A stretch of DNA of 42,010 nucleotides from DASVWH01 sp036389715 (GCA_036389715.1 DASVWH010000252.1:1-42010); one strand, 5' to 3'; positions 24,603-33,970 are shown, numbered from the stretch's first letter. Numbers and translations are program-made. The notes: a model not told the origin generated them from the sequence alone.

Positions 24603-25964
24603 ATGGCTTACGAACTCTTTCTCGCGCTGCGCTACCTGCGCGGGCGGCCCGCACGCCGTCCGGCGCGCGTGACGGCGCTGGCGGCCGTGCTCGGCATCGC
24701 CTTCGGGGTCGCGGCACTGGTCGTCGCGCTCTCGCTCGCGAACGGCTTTCGCGACGAGATGCGCGACAAAATCCTGCGCGGCACGGCGCACATCACCCTC
24801 ATGCGGCGCGACGGCCAGCCGATTACGGACTGGCCCGCCCTGACGGCTCGCATCAGGAGGACGAGCGGCGTTGCCGACGCTTCTCCGACGACCTATGACG
24901 GCGCTCTCCTCGGCGGCGCAAACGGCTCGGCCTATGCCGTCCTGCGCGGCCTCGAAAGGGAGTCCGCGCGCGCCGTCGCGGAGGTCCGCCGCACCCTCGT
25001 CGCGGGCTCAATCGAGCCTCTCCTGGCCGAGCCCCAGGCTTCGCAGGCAGCCGAGCCTGGCTCTTCCCAAGCGCCGCCGGACAAAGATTCGGCCGCCGCC
25101 GCGGAAGATTCGCCGATTACCTCTTTCGATCAGATTCCGAGCGAAGCGGCCACGCCGAGTGCCGTCATCGGCGCGGAGCTGGCGGCCCGCACGGGCCTCG
25201 GCGTCGGCGATCTGGCGACGATCATTTCGGGCGAGGCGACGCTTACGCCGCTCGGCCTTGCGCCGCGCTATCGCCGCCTGCGCGTCGCCGGAATCTTCCG
25301 CTCCGGGCTCTACGAATACGATGCGACGTGGGTCTATCTCTCGCTGGAGACGGCGACCGGGATGGCGGGCGCTGCTCCCGCTTCTGCGGCGACGGCGCGG
25401 GTCGCTCCGGTTATCAGTATTGAGGCGACAGACATCTACGCGGTCGGGGAAGTCTCGGCCAGACTGCGCGAGGAGCTGGGCCAGGCTTATACGAGCGTCA
25501 ACTGGCAGGAGGCCAATCGCCCGCTCTTCGCCGCGCTCGCGCTCGAACGCCGGATGGGGCTCGTCATTCTCGCGCTGATTATCCTGATCGCCACGCTCAA
25601 CATCATGACGACGCTCGTCCTGGTCGTCGTCGAGCGGCGCTCGGACATAGCCATCCTGAGCGCGATGGGCGCAGGCAAGCAGAGCATCATGCTCATCTTT
25701 ATGATCGAAGGCGCGTGCGTCGGTCTGATGGGTGCGCTCGGCGGCGTCTTGCTCGGGCTCATCGCCTGTTTCTTCGGCGACCGCTACAGGCTGGTCAGTT
25801 TACCCGCGGACGTTTACTCGCTCAGCAGCGTGCCGTTTCACACGCGCGCGCTCGATGTCGCGCTCGCGGCGCTCGTCGCCCTTCTTCTGAGCTTGCTGGC
25901 GACCATCTACCCGGCGCGCGCGGCGGCGCGGGTGCGCCCGGCCGAGGCGCTGCGCGACGCCTGA
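24603..25964 (+). CDS. LolC/LolE-like ABC transporter permease (FtsX family)
   Basis: A 453-residue inner-membrane protein of the MacB/LolC type, which extracts lipoproteins or other substrates with a separate ATPase. An N-terminal helix (VTALAAVLGIAFGVAALVVAL) is followed by a large periplasmic domain starting SLANGFRDEMRDKILRGTAHITL, typical of LolC. Three more helices and the FtsX signature (LNIMTTLVLVVVERRSDIAILSAMGAGKQSI) form the C-terminal half. The periplasmic domain carries a Pro/Ala/Ser-rich insertion of about 40 residues (near 150-190). No LolD ATPase is in the window, so partner choice is unclear. The ATG at 24603 is favoured by homology (MAYELFLALRYLRGR); it lacks an obvious ribosome-binding site. 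Confidence 0.87.
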   Translation: MAYELFLALRYLRGRPARRPARVTALAAVLGIAFGVAALVVALSLANGFRDEMRDKILRGTAHITLMRRDGQPITDWPALTARIRRTSGVADASPTTYDGALLGGANGSAYAVLRGLERESARAVAEVRRTLVAGSIEPLLAEPQASQAAEPGSSQAPPDKDSAAAAEDSPITSFDQIPSEAATPSAVIGAELAARTGLGVGDLATIISGEATLTPLGLAPRYRRLRVAGIFRSGLYEYDATWVYLSLETATGMAGAAPASAATARVAPVISIEATDIYAVGEVSARLREELGQAYTSVNWQEANRPLFAALALERRMGLVILALIILIATLNIMTTLVLVVVERRSDIAILSAMGAGKQSIMLIFMIEGACVGLMGALGGVLLGLIACFFGDRYRLVSLPADVYSLSSVPFHTRALDVALAALVALLLSLLATIYPARAAARVRPAEALRDA

Positions 25965-26055
25965 CACCGGCGGCTTCCAGAAGCTGCACGAAGAAGGACT
26001 AAGACTGAACTTCAACGCTCTAAGAAACATCGAAGAGATCAAAAGAAGGAGAACA

Positions 26056-26457
26056 ATGAAAGTGAATTCCGGTAAATTGAAAGCAATCCAGACGCTCGTC
26101 ATCGCGGCGCTCCTGCTCATCCCGGCAAGCGCCTTAACTGCACAAAGCGGCAGCACCCGGCGCGTCCGTTTCGAGCGCGGGCGCACCACCTCGGTCCTCA
26201 AGGGCGCGGTCGTGCGCGGGACACGCGACCGCTACGTGCTGCGCGCCAGTGCCGGTCAAACACTGACCGCACACATCACATCGGTCGAAGACAACGCGGT
26301 CTTCGACGTTTACGCTTCGCGCGGGCATCGCCTGCTCGAAGGCGCGCAGGAGACGACCGATTGGAGCGGCGAGCTGCCGCGCTCCGGCGATTACATCATC
26401 GAAGTCGGCGGAACGAGAGGCAACGCGACCTACACGCTCGAAGTCACCGTCCGTTAA
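26056..26457 (+). CDS. Small secreted protein with PPC-like beta-sandwich
   Basis: A 133-residue exported protein. The signal peptide is residues 1-29 (KAIQTLVIAALLLIPASALTA-type, cut after LTAQ). The mature part is a single domain with the order of a bacterial pre-peptidase C-terminal (PPC) fold: an N-terminal VRFERGRTTSVLKGAVVRGTRDRYVLRASAGQTLTAHI, then DNAVFDVYAS and, near the end, GDYIIEVGGTRGNATYTLEVTVR. Such domains normally sit at the C-terminus of secreted proteases, so a free version may bind or present other proteins; this is inference. GAAGGAGAACA is a strong ribosome-binding site for the ATG. Confidence 0.82.
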   Translation: MKVNSGKLKAIQTLVIAALLLIPASALTAQSGSTRRVRFERGRTTSVLKGAVVRGTRDRYVLRASAGQTLTAHITSVEDNAVFDVYASRGHRLLEGAQETTDWSGELPRSGDYIIEVGGTRGNATYTLEVTVR

Positions 26458-26796
26458 ATAATGTGTGGGCCGAGAGTCTGAAGCCGGGGGGCGCAGAAGA
26501 TAAGACGCCGTGGGGTTGAAGGGCCCCCTTCTTTCGCCGCGCCGCCACGGCCCCCGGTTCCCGGCCCCACTTTCATCGCCCGCCCGCTCCGCTTTTCATT
26601 TGCATGAAGGCATAAAAGTGCTAGACTACGCACTCGCCCGGACAGTGGAAATCCAGGGACCGGGCGCGCCCCTCTCCCGTTTCAGTACGGACCAGTTAAA
26701 TCTCAATTGAGCCGCAAGACCCGCGCCTTTTCTCTCGCACAAATTTCGCGCACAGGTCGAGCGACCCTTTAACCCCGAAAAGAGGGTCAAGAAGTT
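26458..26796. other. Non-coding spacer before the kinase, with candidate promoter
   Basis: No gene is supported in these 339 bases. A possible sigma70 promoter is TTGCAT (26600-26605) and TAGACT (26622-26627) with a 16-base spacer, giving a leader of about 160 bases for the kinase gene. The first 130 bases are GC-rich, with several G/C runs but no convincing stem with a T-run. Confidence 0.4.
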
Positions 26797-28395
26797 ATGG
26801 ATGTCCCCCACATCATAGCCGGACGATTCCGCATCGAATGTGAAATCGGCACGGGCGGGATGGGCACTGTCTATCGCGCCACCCATCTCGGACTCGAACG
26901 CCCCGTCGCCGTCAAGATCATCAAGCCCGAATTCGCTTCCGACCCGGACGTGACCGAGCGCTTCATGCGCGAAGCACGGACGATGGCCAAGCTGCGTCAC
27001 CCGCACGCCGCGATGATCTTCGACGCGGGCAACCTGCCCGACGGACGACACTTCATCGTGATGGAGTTCGTCGAAGGCAAAACGCTTTCGGAGACGCTGA
27101 TGCAGGAAGGCCGCTTTTCGCCGGAGCGCGCCGTCCGCATCGCTTCCGACATCTGCGACGTGCTGGCCGAGGCCCATCAACTGGGCATCGTTCATCGCGA
27201 TCTCAAGCCGTCGAACATCATGCTCAACGAGCGCGGCGTCTGCGTCCTGGATTTCGGCGTTGCCAAAGTGCTGGCGACCTCGGCCGATGCGACCGCGACG
27301 CACGCCACGACGGGCTCGGGCATCATCGTCGGCACGCCGCGCTACATGTCGCCCGAACAGTGTCTGGGCCAGAGGATCGGGGCGCGCAGCGACCTTTACA
27401 GCCTGGGCGTGCTGGTCTACGAGATGCTGACGGGCCGCCCGCCCTTTACGGACCCGCTGCCCTCCGCCGTGCTCGTCAAGCAGGCGACAGCGCCCGCACC
27501 GCCGCTGCCGACGCTGCGCGACGACCTGCCGCGGCCCCTGACGATGGCCGTCCATACGCTGCTCGCCAAGCGCCCGGAGGACCGCCCGGCAAATGCTGCG
27601 GCCGCTCGTAAACTACTGGAGCGAAGCATCGCGCGTCCCGTCCGCCCGGCGCTCGAACAGCAGCCCTTCTCGACGACCGTCGCGGCCCTCAATACCGGGC
27701 GCAGCGTGGTCTTTCGCGCGGTCACTCCGCTGGCGCTGATCGCGGTTCTCGGCCTCTCCTTCTTCGTCTGGGGAAACAACGCGCGGAGCAGGCAGGAGCC
27801 GAACCTTGACGAGACCGAGTCGGGCGCGACGGCCACACTCGATTCCTCTCTGACCAGCGCGGGAGCGCCGAAGCTGGTGGCAGCCTCGAAGTCAGCCCCG
27901 CAAACGCTCTCGCTCGACGCCGCGCGCAGGCTCGTCCGCAACGTCGCACACGGCGACATCGGCGACGTGCGCGTTGTCAGGACGGGCCGCGACCCGGCCG
28001 TGCTCGCCATTCACGACGAGCGCCGCGCAGGGACTTCGCATCTTTTCCTGATGGAGCGCAGCGGGCAGCGCTATCGCGTGACGGGCAACGCGCCGCTCGA
28101 TGTGCCGGAGTTTCGCGGCGCAAACTGGACGGCCGAGAGCCGGGATGTTGACGGCGACGGGCGCGACGAAGTGATCTGCACGGGCACGAAGGCCAGAGAT
28201 CATGCGGCGGGCTACCGCCTCGTGCTCTACGTGCCGCGCACGCGCCAGAGCTACACGCTGCAAGTCGAAAACGGGCTCCAGCGCGGCGCGAAGATGCTCA
28301 GAACCATCTGGTCTGCAAACGCCCTGACCAGAACGGCCGCGCCCTTTCGCTCAGCCCTGCAACAACACGCACGCACACGGATGAGCGGTTTTTGA
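26797..28395 (+). CDS. PknB-type Ser/Thr protein kinase, membrane-anchored, with C-terminal FG-GAP-like region
   Basis: A 532-residue Hanks-type kinase. The P-loop is GTGGMGTVY (18-26), with K40 in VAVKII, the catalytic HRDLKPSN (D135), DFGVAK (D152) and the activation segment ending GTPRYMSPEQ. All residues needed for activity are present. A single helix (about 310-326, ALIAVLGLSFFVWG) ends the cytoplasmic part. The extracytoplasmic region of about 200 residues contains DVDGDGRDEV, a calcium-binding FG-GAP/VCBS-type loop, within NWTAESRDVDGDGRDEVICTG. Such kinases control cell-wall, sigma or metabolic functions; the target is unknown. GAGGGTCAAGAAGTT precedes the ATG. Confidence 0.93.
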   Translation: MDVPHIIAGRFRIECEIGTGGMGTVYRATHLGLERPVAVKIIKPEFASDPDVTERFMREARTMAKLRHPHAAMIFDAGNLPDGRHFIVMEFVEGKTLSETLMQEGRFSPERAVRIASDICDVLAEAHQLGIVHRDLKPSNIMLNERGVCVLDFGVAKVLATSADATATHATTGSGIIVGTPRYMSPEQCLGQRIGARSDLYSLGVLVYEMLTGRPPFTDPLPSAVLVKQATAPAPPLPTLRDDLPRPLTMAVHTLLAKRPEDRPANAAAARKLLERSIARPVRPALEQQPFSTTVAALNTGRSVVFRAVTPLALIAVLGLSFFVWGNNARSRQEPNLDETESGATATLDSSLTSAGAPKLVAASKSAPQTLSLDAARRLVRNVAHGDIGDVRVVRTGRDPAVLAIHDERRAGTSHLFLMERSGQRYRVTGNAPLDVPEFRGANWTAESRDVDGDGRDEVICTGTKARDHAAGYRLVLYVPRTRQSYTLQVENGLQRGAKMLRTIWSANALTRTAAPFRSALQQHARTRMSGF

Positions 28396-28425
28396 GAGCG
28401 TCAAAGAATTAAGCCAACACAGGCC

Positions 28426-28453
28426 CCGTGCCGGACTTAAAGGCCCGGCGCGG
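28426..28453. terminator. Weak GC-rich hairpin after the kinase gene
   Basis: CCGTGCCGG (28426-28434) can pair with CCGGCGCGG (28445-28453), one G-T pair included, around a ten-base loop. No T-run follows, so termination is uncertain. Confidence 0.3.
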
Positions 28454-28597
28454 TCCCGTCAGGATTCCTCCATAGCAGAGAGCCGCCAGGCACAACCGGC
28501 CCACTTCGCTTGTCGCGCAGACGAGAGCCGTGTCAAGATAGCGGCTGCTCTGGTTTGACCTGATTCTCGCTTGCGAAAGAGGCCGTCACTTCCCTTA

Positions 28598-29227
28598 ATG
28601 AGCCGCCCCCGTTTCGATCAATCCGCGTGCGATCAACTTGCGCAGTGCGTCCATGACATCGAGGCCGAGACGGACGCCGAGCTGGTCGTCGTCGTCCGCG
28701 CACGCTCTGGCACGTATCGCCATGCGGACTATCTCTGCGGCGCAGCGTTGAGCTTTGCTGGGCTCCTTTTCCTACTCTTCTCGCCCTTCGATTTCCATCA
28801 CTACTGGGTCGCGGTGGATGTCGCGCTGCTTTTCGTCATCGGCGCTTACGTCTCTTCGCGGAGCAGCGCCGTGAGGCGTCTGCTGACGACCGAAGAGGCC
28901 CGCGGCGAGGCTGTCAGGACGGGCGCGGCGGCGATGTTTTACGAAGCCGGGATTGCCAATACGGACGCCGAGATGGGCGTGCTCATCTACCTCTCGCTGC
29001 TGGAGCGCCGCCTGGAGCTGATCGCCGACCGCGGAGTGCTCAAGGCCCTGCCCCCCTTGCAATGGAACGAACAGCTTTATGAGCTGCACCGCGCCGGGCG
29101 CAGGCCAGAGCTGCAAACCCTGGTCAACGGCATCCGAACGCTCGGCGCGCTGCTGGCCAAGCACCTGCCGCCGACGGGCGAGAATCCCAACGAACTGCCG
29201 GACATGCCGCGCTTCGAGCTCAAATGA
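28598..29227 (+). CDS. TPM-domain membrane protein (YgcG-like)
   Basis: A 209-residue protein with the TPM fold split by two hydrophobic helices. The first part (DQLAQCVHDIEAETDAELVVVVRARSGTY) is the start of a TPM domain, also called Repair_PSII in plants. Residues about 48-85 are two membrane helices (LCGAALSFAGLLFLLFS, then WVAVDVALLFVIGAYVS). The rest (EARGEAVRTGAAAMFYEAGIANTDAEMGVLIYLSLLERRLELIADRGV) completes a TPM-like motif. The exact biochemical activity is not settled. The start at 28598 gives this domain; the reading from 28571 would need a TTG. The stop overlaps the next start by four bases (ATGA), so the two proteins are likely made together. Confidence 0.82.
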   Translation: MSRPRFDQSACDQLAQCVHDIEAETDAELVVVVRARSGTYRHADYLCGAALSFAGLLFLLFSPFDFHHYWVAVDVALLFVIGAYVSSRSSAVRRLLTTEEARGEAVRTGAAAMFYEAGIANTDAEMGVLIYLSLLERRLELIADRGVLKALPPLQWNEQLYELHRAGRRPELQTLVNGIRTLGALLAKHLPPTGENPNELPDMPRFELK

Positions 29228-30807
29228 ATCTTCCGAAGAATCAGGACCGGAGAAGAGCTTACCTGCGCTACGCCGTGCTGGCGGGCGTCTTCGCGGTCGC
29301 GCTCCTGGCGCTCTTCCTGTTTTCGACGGAGGCGCTGGCGCGCGTCGGCGGCGGGCAATCCTACGGCGGAGGCCGCAGCAGCGGCAGGAGCGGCGGCGGC
29401 GGAAGTGGCGGCGGCGGTGGCTTCATCATCTGGATTCTCCTGCGCCTGGTCATGCTGACGGTCGAATACCCTCTCATCGGCATCCCGCTGGACATTATCA
29501 TCATCGGCGGCTTCATCTACTACTATTTCAAGAAGGCGGCCGCGCCGCCCTCCGTCTGTTCGTCCGAAGCCTCGGGCGTGACGCCGACGCCGGGGCCCGG
29601 CAGCTCTACGGAGAAGCGCGGTTTCACGCAGGAGTTCAATCAGCTGCGCCGCTTCGACCCGAACTTCTCCGAGATTACCTTCACTGATTTCTGCTATGCG
29701 CTCTACGCGCGGGCACACGACGCGCGCGGGCGGGGCAACCTGGGGCTGGACCAGCTTTCGCCTTACATCAGCGAAGGTGCGCGCGGCGCGCTGATTCAGC
29801 GCAACCCGCCGCACCTGCAAGCGGTCACCGGGATCATCATCGGCTCGATGCAGGTCACTGGCGTTCATGGCCTGGCCTCGCCGGTCGTCACCATCAGCGT
29901 CGATTTCGAGACGAACTACACGGAGATAACTGCGCAGAACGGCAAGCGTGGCGGCGAGATGACCTACTACGTGCGCGAGCGCTGGCACTTGGAGCGCAAG
30001 CGCGACGTGCTTTCGCCGCCGCCCGCGCAGGCCACTGCGCTGCATTGCCCGCGCTGCGGGGCCGCGCTGATGAAGGATGCGGCGGGCGCTTGCGCCTTCT
30101 GTAGCGCGAAGATCGAGAGCGGCGAGTTCCAGTGGTTCGTTCGCTCCATCGAGCTTCTCAACCGTGAAGAGCGCGGGCCGCTGCTGACTTCAAACGTGCC
30201 GGAAGTCGGGACCGACTATCGCTCAATCGTCCAGCCGCACTTTCTCAATATCGCGCGGCACTTTGAACAGCACAACCCGACCTTCAAGTGGGGCGAGTTC
30301 GAGGCGCGCGTGCGGCTCATCTTCAACGAGCTACAGGCGGCCTGGTCGTCGCTCGACTGGGAGCGCGCCCGCCCGCACGAGACGGACAATATCTTCCAGA
30401 TGCACCAGTACTGGATCGAAGCCTACAAGCGCCAGGGCCTGCGCAACGCGCTCGACCAGCTTCAGATCACGCGGATGCAGCCCGTCAAGATCAGGGAAGA
30501 CGCCTTCTATAACTCGATCACGATGCGCATCTGGGCGCAGGGCTGCGACTATACGATAGATAGCTCGGGCAAGGTCGTCAGCGGCTCGCCGACCAAGCTG
30601 CGCCAGTGGAGCGAGTACTGGACCTTCATTCGCAACCGCCAGGCCAGGCCCGCGCATGCCCGCGCGGACCTCAATTGCCCGAATTGCGGCGCTCCGCTCA
30701 AAATCAACGTGACGGGCATCTGCGAGTATTGCCTGGGCAAAGTGACCTCGGGCGAATTCGACTGGGTGCTCTCGAAAATCGAGCAGGACGAGTCTTACGC
30801 CGGTTGA
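29224..30807 (+). CDS. Membrane protein with two Tim44-like domains, each followed by a zinc ribbon
   Basis: A 527-residue protein. It begins with a hydrophobic leader (YAVLAGVFAVALLALFLFSTEALA), a Gly/Ser-rich stretch (about 40-65) and one or two further hydrophobic segments (IIWILLRLVMLTVEY, IIIIGGFIYYYF). Next comes the order Tim44-like domain (about 135-265), zinc ribbon (C275, C278, then CAFC), a second Tim44-like domain (about 320-465) and a second ribbon (C485, C488, C500, C503). Each ribbon is followed by SGEFxW (ESGEFQWFVRSIE, TSGEFDWVLSKIE), so the protein arose by internal duplication. Tim44-like domains bind membranes or act as scaffolds. Coupled by ATGA overlap to the TPM gene, it may form a membrane complex with it. 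Confidence 0.85.
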   Translation: MNLPKNQDRRRAYLRYAVLAGVFAVALLALFLFSTEALARVGGGQSYGGGRSSGRSGGGGSGGGGGFIIWILLRLVMLTVEYPLIGIPLDIIIIGGFIYYYFKKAAAPPSVCSSEASGVTPTPGPGSSTEKRGFTQEFNQLRRFDPNFSEITFTDFCYALYARAHDARGRGNLGLDQLSPYISEGARGALIQRNPPHLQAVTGIIIGSMQVTGVHGLASPVVTISVDFETNYTEITAQNGKRGGEMTYYVRERWHLERKRDVLSPPPAQATALHCPRCGAALMKDAAGACAFCSAKIESGEFQWFVRSIELLNREERGPLLTSNVPEVGTDYRSIVQPHFLNIARHFEQHNPTFKWGEFEARVRLIFNELQAAWSSLDWERARPHETDNIFQMHQYWIEAYKRQGLRNALDQLQITRMQPVKIREDAFYNSITMRIWAQGCDYTIDSSGKVVSGSPTKLRQWSEYWTFIRNRQARPAHARADLNCPNCGAPLKINVTGICEYCLGKVTSGEFDWVLSKIEQDESYAG

Positions 30808-31025
30808 CATCTCAACCGCCTCCTCAGACATCGAACACGAACGGTCATTCCTCCGTATAGAATGAGGGGAAAGAACCGGCCTCTCGGGCCAGGCAGAACC
30901 AGGGGCAGGGGAGCATCTCTCTCTCGGCCTCGGATGGCCCGAAGACGTGCGGGCAGGCAAGCCTTGCCCCTTCATTTGTGGTAAATTTTATTCAGCCTCT
31001 TCAAATCAACGAACGGAGCTTTTTT

Positions 31026-32450
31026 GTGAAACGCAATCTCTTGATTTTTGCGCTCATCTGGTCGCTCTTCGCGCCCTTCATGACGCAGCAGGCGGCCCGC
31101 GCCGCGGCGACGCAGCAGACGCCGCGCGCGGCCACGGCCCCTGCCCGCGCCCCGCAGCAGGCGCAGCTGGTCAACCGGGCGCTCTCCAACGGTCTCGAAA
31201 TCATCGTCCTCGAAGACCATTCCGTGCCGCTCGTGACCATCGAGCTGGCCGTCAGGAACGGCTCTTACACGGAGCCTCCCGAACTGAACGGCCTCTCGCA
31301 TCTCTACGAGCACATGTTCTTCAAGGCCAACCGCGCGATTGCCAACGCGGAAGAGTACCTGCAAAAGATCGGCCAGCTCGGCATCGCCTACAACGGCTCG
31401 ACGCAGACCGAGATCGTCAACTATTACTTCACGACGACGAGCCCGAACCTGCGCACCGCGATGAACTTCATGCGCGACGCCGCGCGCTACCCGCTCTTCG
31501 ACAAGGGCGAGTTCGAGCGCGAGCGCGAGGTCGTCATCGGCGAGATTGACCGCAACGAATCGAACCCGTTCTACTATCTCAACCGCGAGATGAACGACCG
31601 GATGTTCTACAAGTACCCGAGCCGCAAGAACCCGCTCGGCAATCGCCAGACCGTTTCGACCGCGACGACCGAGATGATGCGCCTCATCCAGTCGCGCTAC
31701 TACGTGCCGAACAACTCGGCGCTGGTCGTGACGGGCGACGTGAAGCCGGAAGAGGTCTTCAAGATGGCGCAGGAGTTTTACGGCGACTGGCCGCGCACCG
31801 AAGACCCCTTCGTCAAGTTTCCGCTCGTCGAGCACGCGCCGCTCACCAAGAGCGAGGGCGCGGTCATCAAGCAGCCGGTCCAGAACGTCGTCATCGAACT
31901 CGGCTGGCAGGGGCCTTCAATCGGCAAGGACAACCCGGCCACTTACGCGGCCGACGTTTTCTCCTTCATCCTGACGCAGCCCAACTCGCGTTTCCAGCGC
32001 GCACTGGTTGATACGGGGCTGGTCAACGGCGTGACCATCGGTTATCTCACGCAGCGCAACGTCGGCCCCATCAACATCCTCGCCCAGACGACGCCAGACA
32101 AGGCACGCGCCGCCGTCCGCGCCATCTATAACGAGGTCGCGCATTTTAACGACAAGGACTATTTCACGGACGAGCAGCTGGAGAGCGCCAAGGCGCTGCT
32201 CGAAGCCGACGATCTCTACTCGCGCGAGAAGTTGAGCGAGTACGCGCATACGCTCTCGTTCTGGTGGGCCTCGACGGGGCTCGAATATTTCCGCGGCTAC
32301 CTGGGCAACCTGCGGCGGACGACGCGCGCCGACATCAGCCGCTACATCACCACCTACATCCAGGGCAAGCCGCACATCGGCCTCGCGCTCATCTCGGATG
32401 AAGCGCAGCAGCAAATACAATTGAAACCGGAGGAGTTGATCGGGCAATGA
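31026..32450 (+). CDS. Secreted M16-family zinc metallopeptidase, metal-site subunit
   Basis: A 474-residue M16 (pitrilysin-type) protein. A signal peptide is present (LLIFALIWSLFAPFMTQQAARAAA). The inverted zinc motif HxxEH is intact as H92-L-Y-E95-H96, followed about 75 residues later by the glutamate in EREREVVIGEIDRNE, the third ligand. The region that normally carries the substrate-binding Arg/Tyr pair of the C-terminal domain reads FQRALVDTGLVNGVTIGY and lacks the usual RE-type sequence. The GTG at 31026 was chosen because GGAG lies eight bases upstream and the signal peptide then starts at residue 1. The next M16 gene follows 92 bp downstream, or overlaps by four bases if read from 32447, and supplies the other half of the site. 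Confidence 0.92.
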   Translation: MKRNLLIFALIWSLFAPFMTQQAARAAATQQTPRAATAPARAPQQAQLVNRALSNGLEIIVLEDHSVPLVTIELAVRNGSYTEPPELNGLSHLYEHMFFKANRAIANAEEYLQKIGQLGIAYNGSTQTEIVNYYFTTTSPNLRTAMNFMRDAARYPLFDKGEFEREREVVIGEIDRNESNPFYYLNREMNDRMFYKYPSRKNPLGNRQTVSTATTEMMRLIQSRYYVPNNSALVVTGDVKPEEVFKMAQEFYGDWPRTEDPFVKFPLVEHAPLTKSEGAVIKQPVQNVVIELGWQGPSIGKDNPATYAADVFSFILTQPNSRFQRALVDTGLVNGVTIGYLTQRNVGPINILAQTTPDKARAAVRAIYNEVAHFNDKDYFTDEQLESAKALLEADDLYSREKLSEYAHTLSFWWASTGLEYFRGYLGNLRRTTRADISRYITTYIQGKPHIGLALISDEAQQQIQLKPEELIGQ

Positions 32451-32542
32451 CACACATCACTGAAGAACAGGGAAGACGGGGCAGTCAATTCCTCCGGCCC
32501 GCCGCCCGGTCAAACGGCGCGGACGGGATACTTAAAGCAATC

Positions 32543-33970
32543 ATGCGAAAATCTTTAGTCACTCTCTTGAGCCTCTCGATGGCAGCGGTGCTCTCGGCCG
32601 CCGGTCTAAACTCTACCGTCTCGGCGCAGAAGCCCGCGGCCGCGCAGGAGGAGAGGGCGTCCAGGCAAGCGCCGAAGATTGATTCGGCAGAGGCTGCGGC
32701 CGAGCGGCGCGCGGCGGCCGCCGCAGCCGCGCTCGTCACGGAGTTCGATGTCAATGGCCTGAAGGTGCTGGTCAAGCGCCGCGAGGGCAGCCAGACGGTG
32801 GCGGCCGGGCTTTTCCTGCGCGGCGGCTCGCGCAACATCACGGCCGAGAACGCGGGGATAGAATCGCTGATGCTCGACGTGGCGACGGAAGCGGGCGTCA
32901 ATTTCCCGCGCGAGCGCCTGCGTACAGAGCTGGCGCGCATGGGAACGGTCGTAGGCTCAAGCTCGAACTACGACTACTCGGTCGTGTCTTTGACTTCGAC
33001 GCGCGCGAACTTCGACCGCTCCTGGGACATCTTCACGGACGTGGCGCTGCACCCGGCTTTTACGAAGGAGGACTTTCAGCTGGCGCAGGCCCGCACGGTT
33101 TCCGGCCTGCGGGATGATTCCGACGACCCGGACACCTACTTGCAGAGGCTTCAGGAGCGCGTCGCTTACGCCGGGCATCCTTATCTCAATCGCCCGCAGG
33201 GCACTGCCGAATCGGTCGCGCGGCTGACGCTCGAAGACCTCCGTCGCTATCACGAGCAGATGATGCAAACGTCGCGCCTGCTGCTGGTCATCGTCGGCGA
33301 TCTGGACCCGGCCGCGCTGCGCGAGCGCATCACTGCTGCCTTCGGCAAGCTGCCGCGCGGCAACTATCGCGCGGAGCCCGTGCCGCAGCTCTCTTTCAGT
33401 GCGCCGACGGTCGAAGTCACGCAGCGCGGGCTGCCGACCAACTACATCCAGGGACTCTTCGCCGCGCCGCCCCTGACCGCAGACGACATCTACCCGATGC
33501 AGGTCGCCTCCAGCATGCTGCGCGACCGCGTCTTCGAGGAGGTTCGCGTCAAGCGTAATCTCTCCTACGCGCCGAATGCGTTTTTGAATAGCCAGGGCGC
33601 GAACGTCGGCGGCATTTACGTGACGGCCGTTGATGCTAACCAGGCCGTGCGCGTGATGCTCGGCGAGATTAAGCGGCTGCAAACGCAACCGATTGACCAG
33701 CAGGACATCACGGGCGTCGTCTCGCAGTACCTGACGGGCTATTACATGGGCCAGGAGACGAACGCGGCGCAGGGCGCGAACCTCGCGGAGTATGAATTGA
33801 TCGGCGGCGGCTGGAAAAACTCTTTCGATACGCTGCTGCGCCTGCGCTCCGTGACGCCCGCCGACGTGCAGCGCGTCGCGCAGAAGTACATGCGCAATAT
33901 CCGCTTCGTCGTCATCGGCGATCCGAAGCGGGTGGACAAGGCCGTCTTCACGAGCCAGGCCGGGGAGTAA
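32543..33970 (+). CDS. Secreted M16-family subunit without zinc motif
   Basis: A 475-residue M16-fold protein exported by a signal peptide (SLVTLLSLSMAAVLSAAG, to VSAQ). The position of the HxxEH motif reads NAGIESLMLDVATEAG, so it cannot bind catalytic zinc. The C-terminal domain keeps the substrate-binding R/Y pattern in FEEVRVKRNLSYAPNAF. This is what is known from heterodimeric M16B enzymes, in which one subunit holds the metal and the other the Arg/Tyr pair. The start at 32543 matches the signal peptide; an alternative ATG at 32447 overlaps the previous stop (ATGA) and has GGAGGAG upstream but gives a 32-residue non-hydrophobic leader, so some uncertainty remains. Confidence 0.9.
   Translation: MRKSLVTLLSLSMAAVLSAAGLNSTVSAQKPAAAQEERASRQAPKIDSAEAAAERRAAAAAAALVTEFDVNGLKVLVKRREGSQTVAAGLFLRGGSRNITAENAGIESLMLDVATEAGVNFPRERLRTELARMGTVVGSSSNYDYSVVSLTSTRANFDRSWDIFTDVALHPAFTKEDFQLAQARTVSGLRDDSDDPDTYLQRLQERVAYAGHPYLNRPQGTAESVARLTLEDLRRYHEQMMQTSRLLLVIVGDLDPAALRERITAAFGKLPRGNYRAEPVPQLSFSAPTVEVTQRGLPTNYIQGLFAAPPLTADDIYPMQVASSMLRDRVFEEVRVKRNLSYAPNAFLNSQGANVGGIYVTAVDANQAVRVMLGEIKRLQTQPIDQQDITGVVSQYLTGYYMGQETNAAQGANLAEYELIGGGWKNSFDTLLRLRSVTPADVQRVAQKYMRNIRFVVIGDPKRVDKAVFTSQAGE

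Noticed and set aside
29077..30045. A 322-codon minus-strand frame opposite the TPM and Tim44 genes
   Set aside because: It crosses the coupled ATGA junction and shows low-complexity Ala/Arg runs from the antisense of Gly codons.
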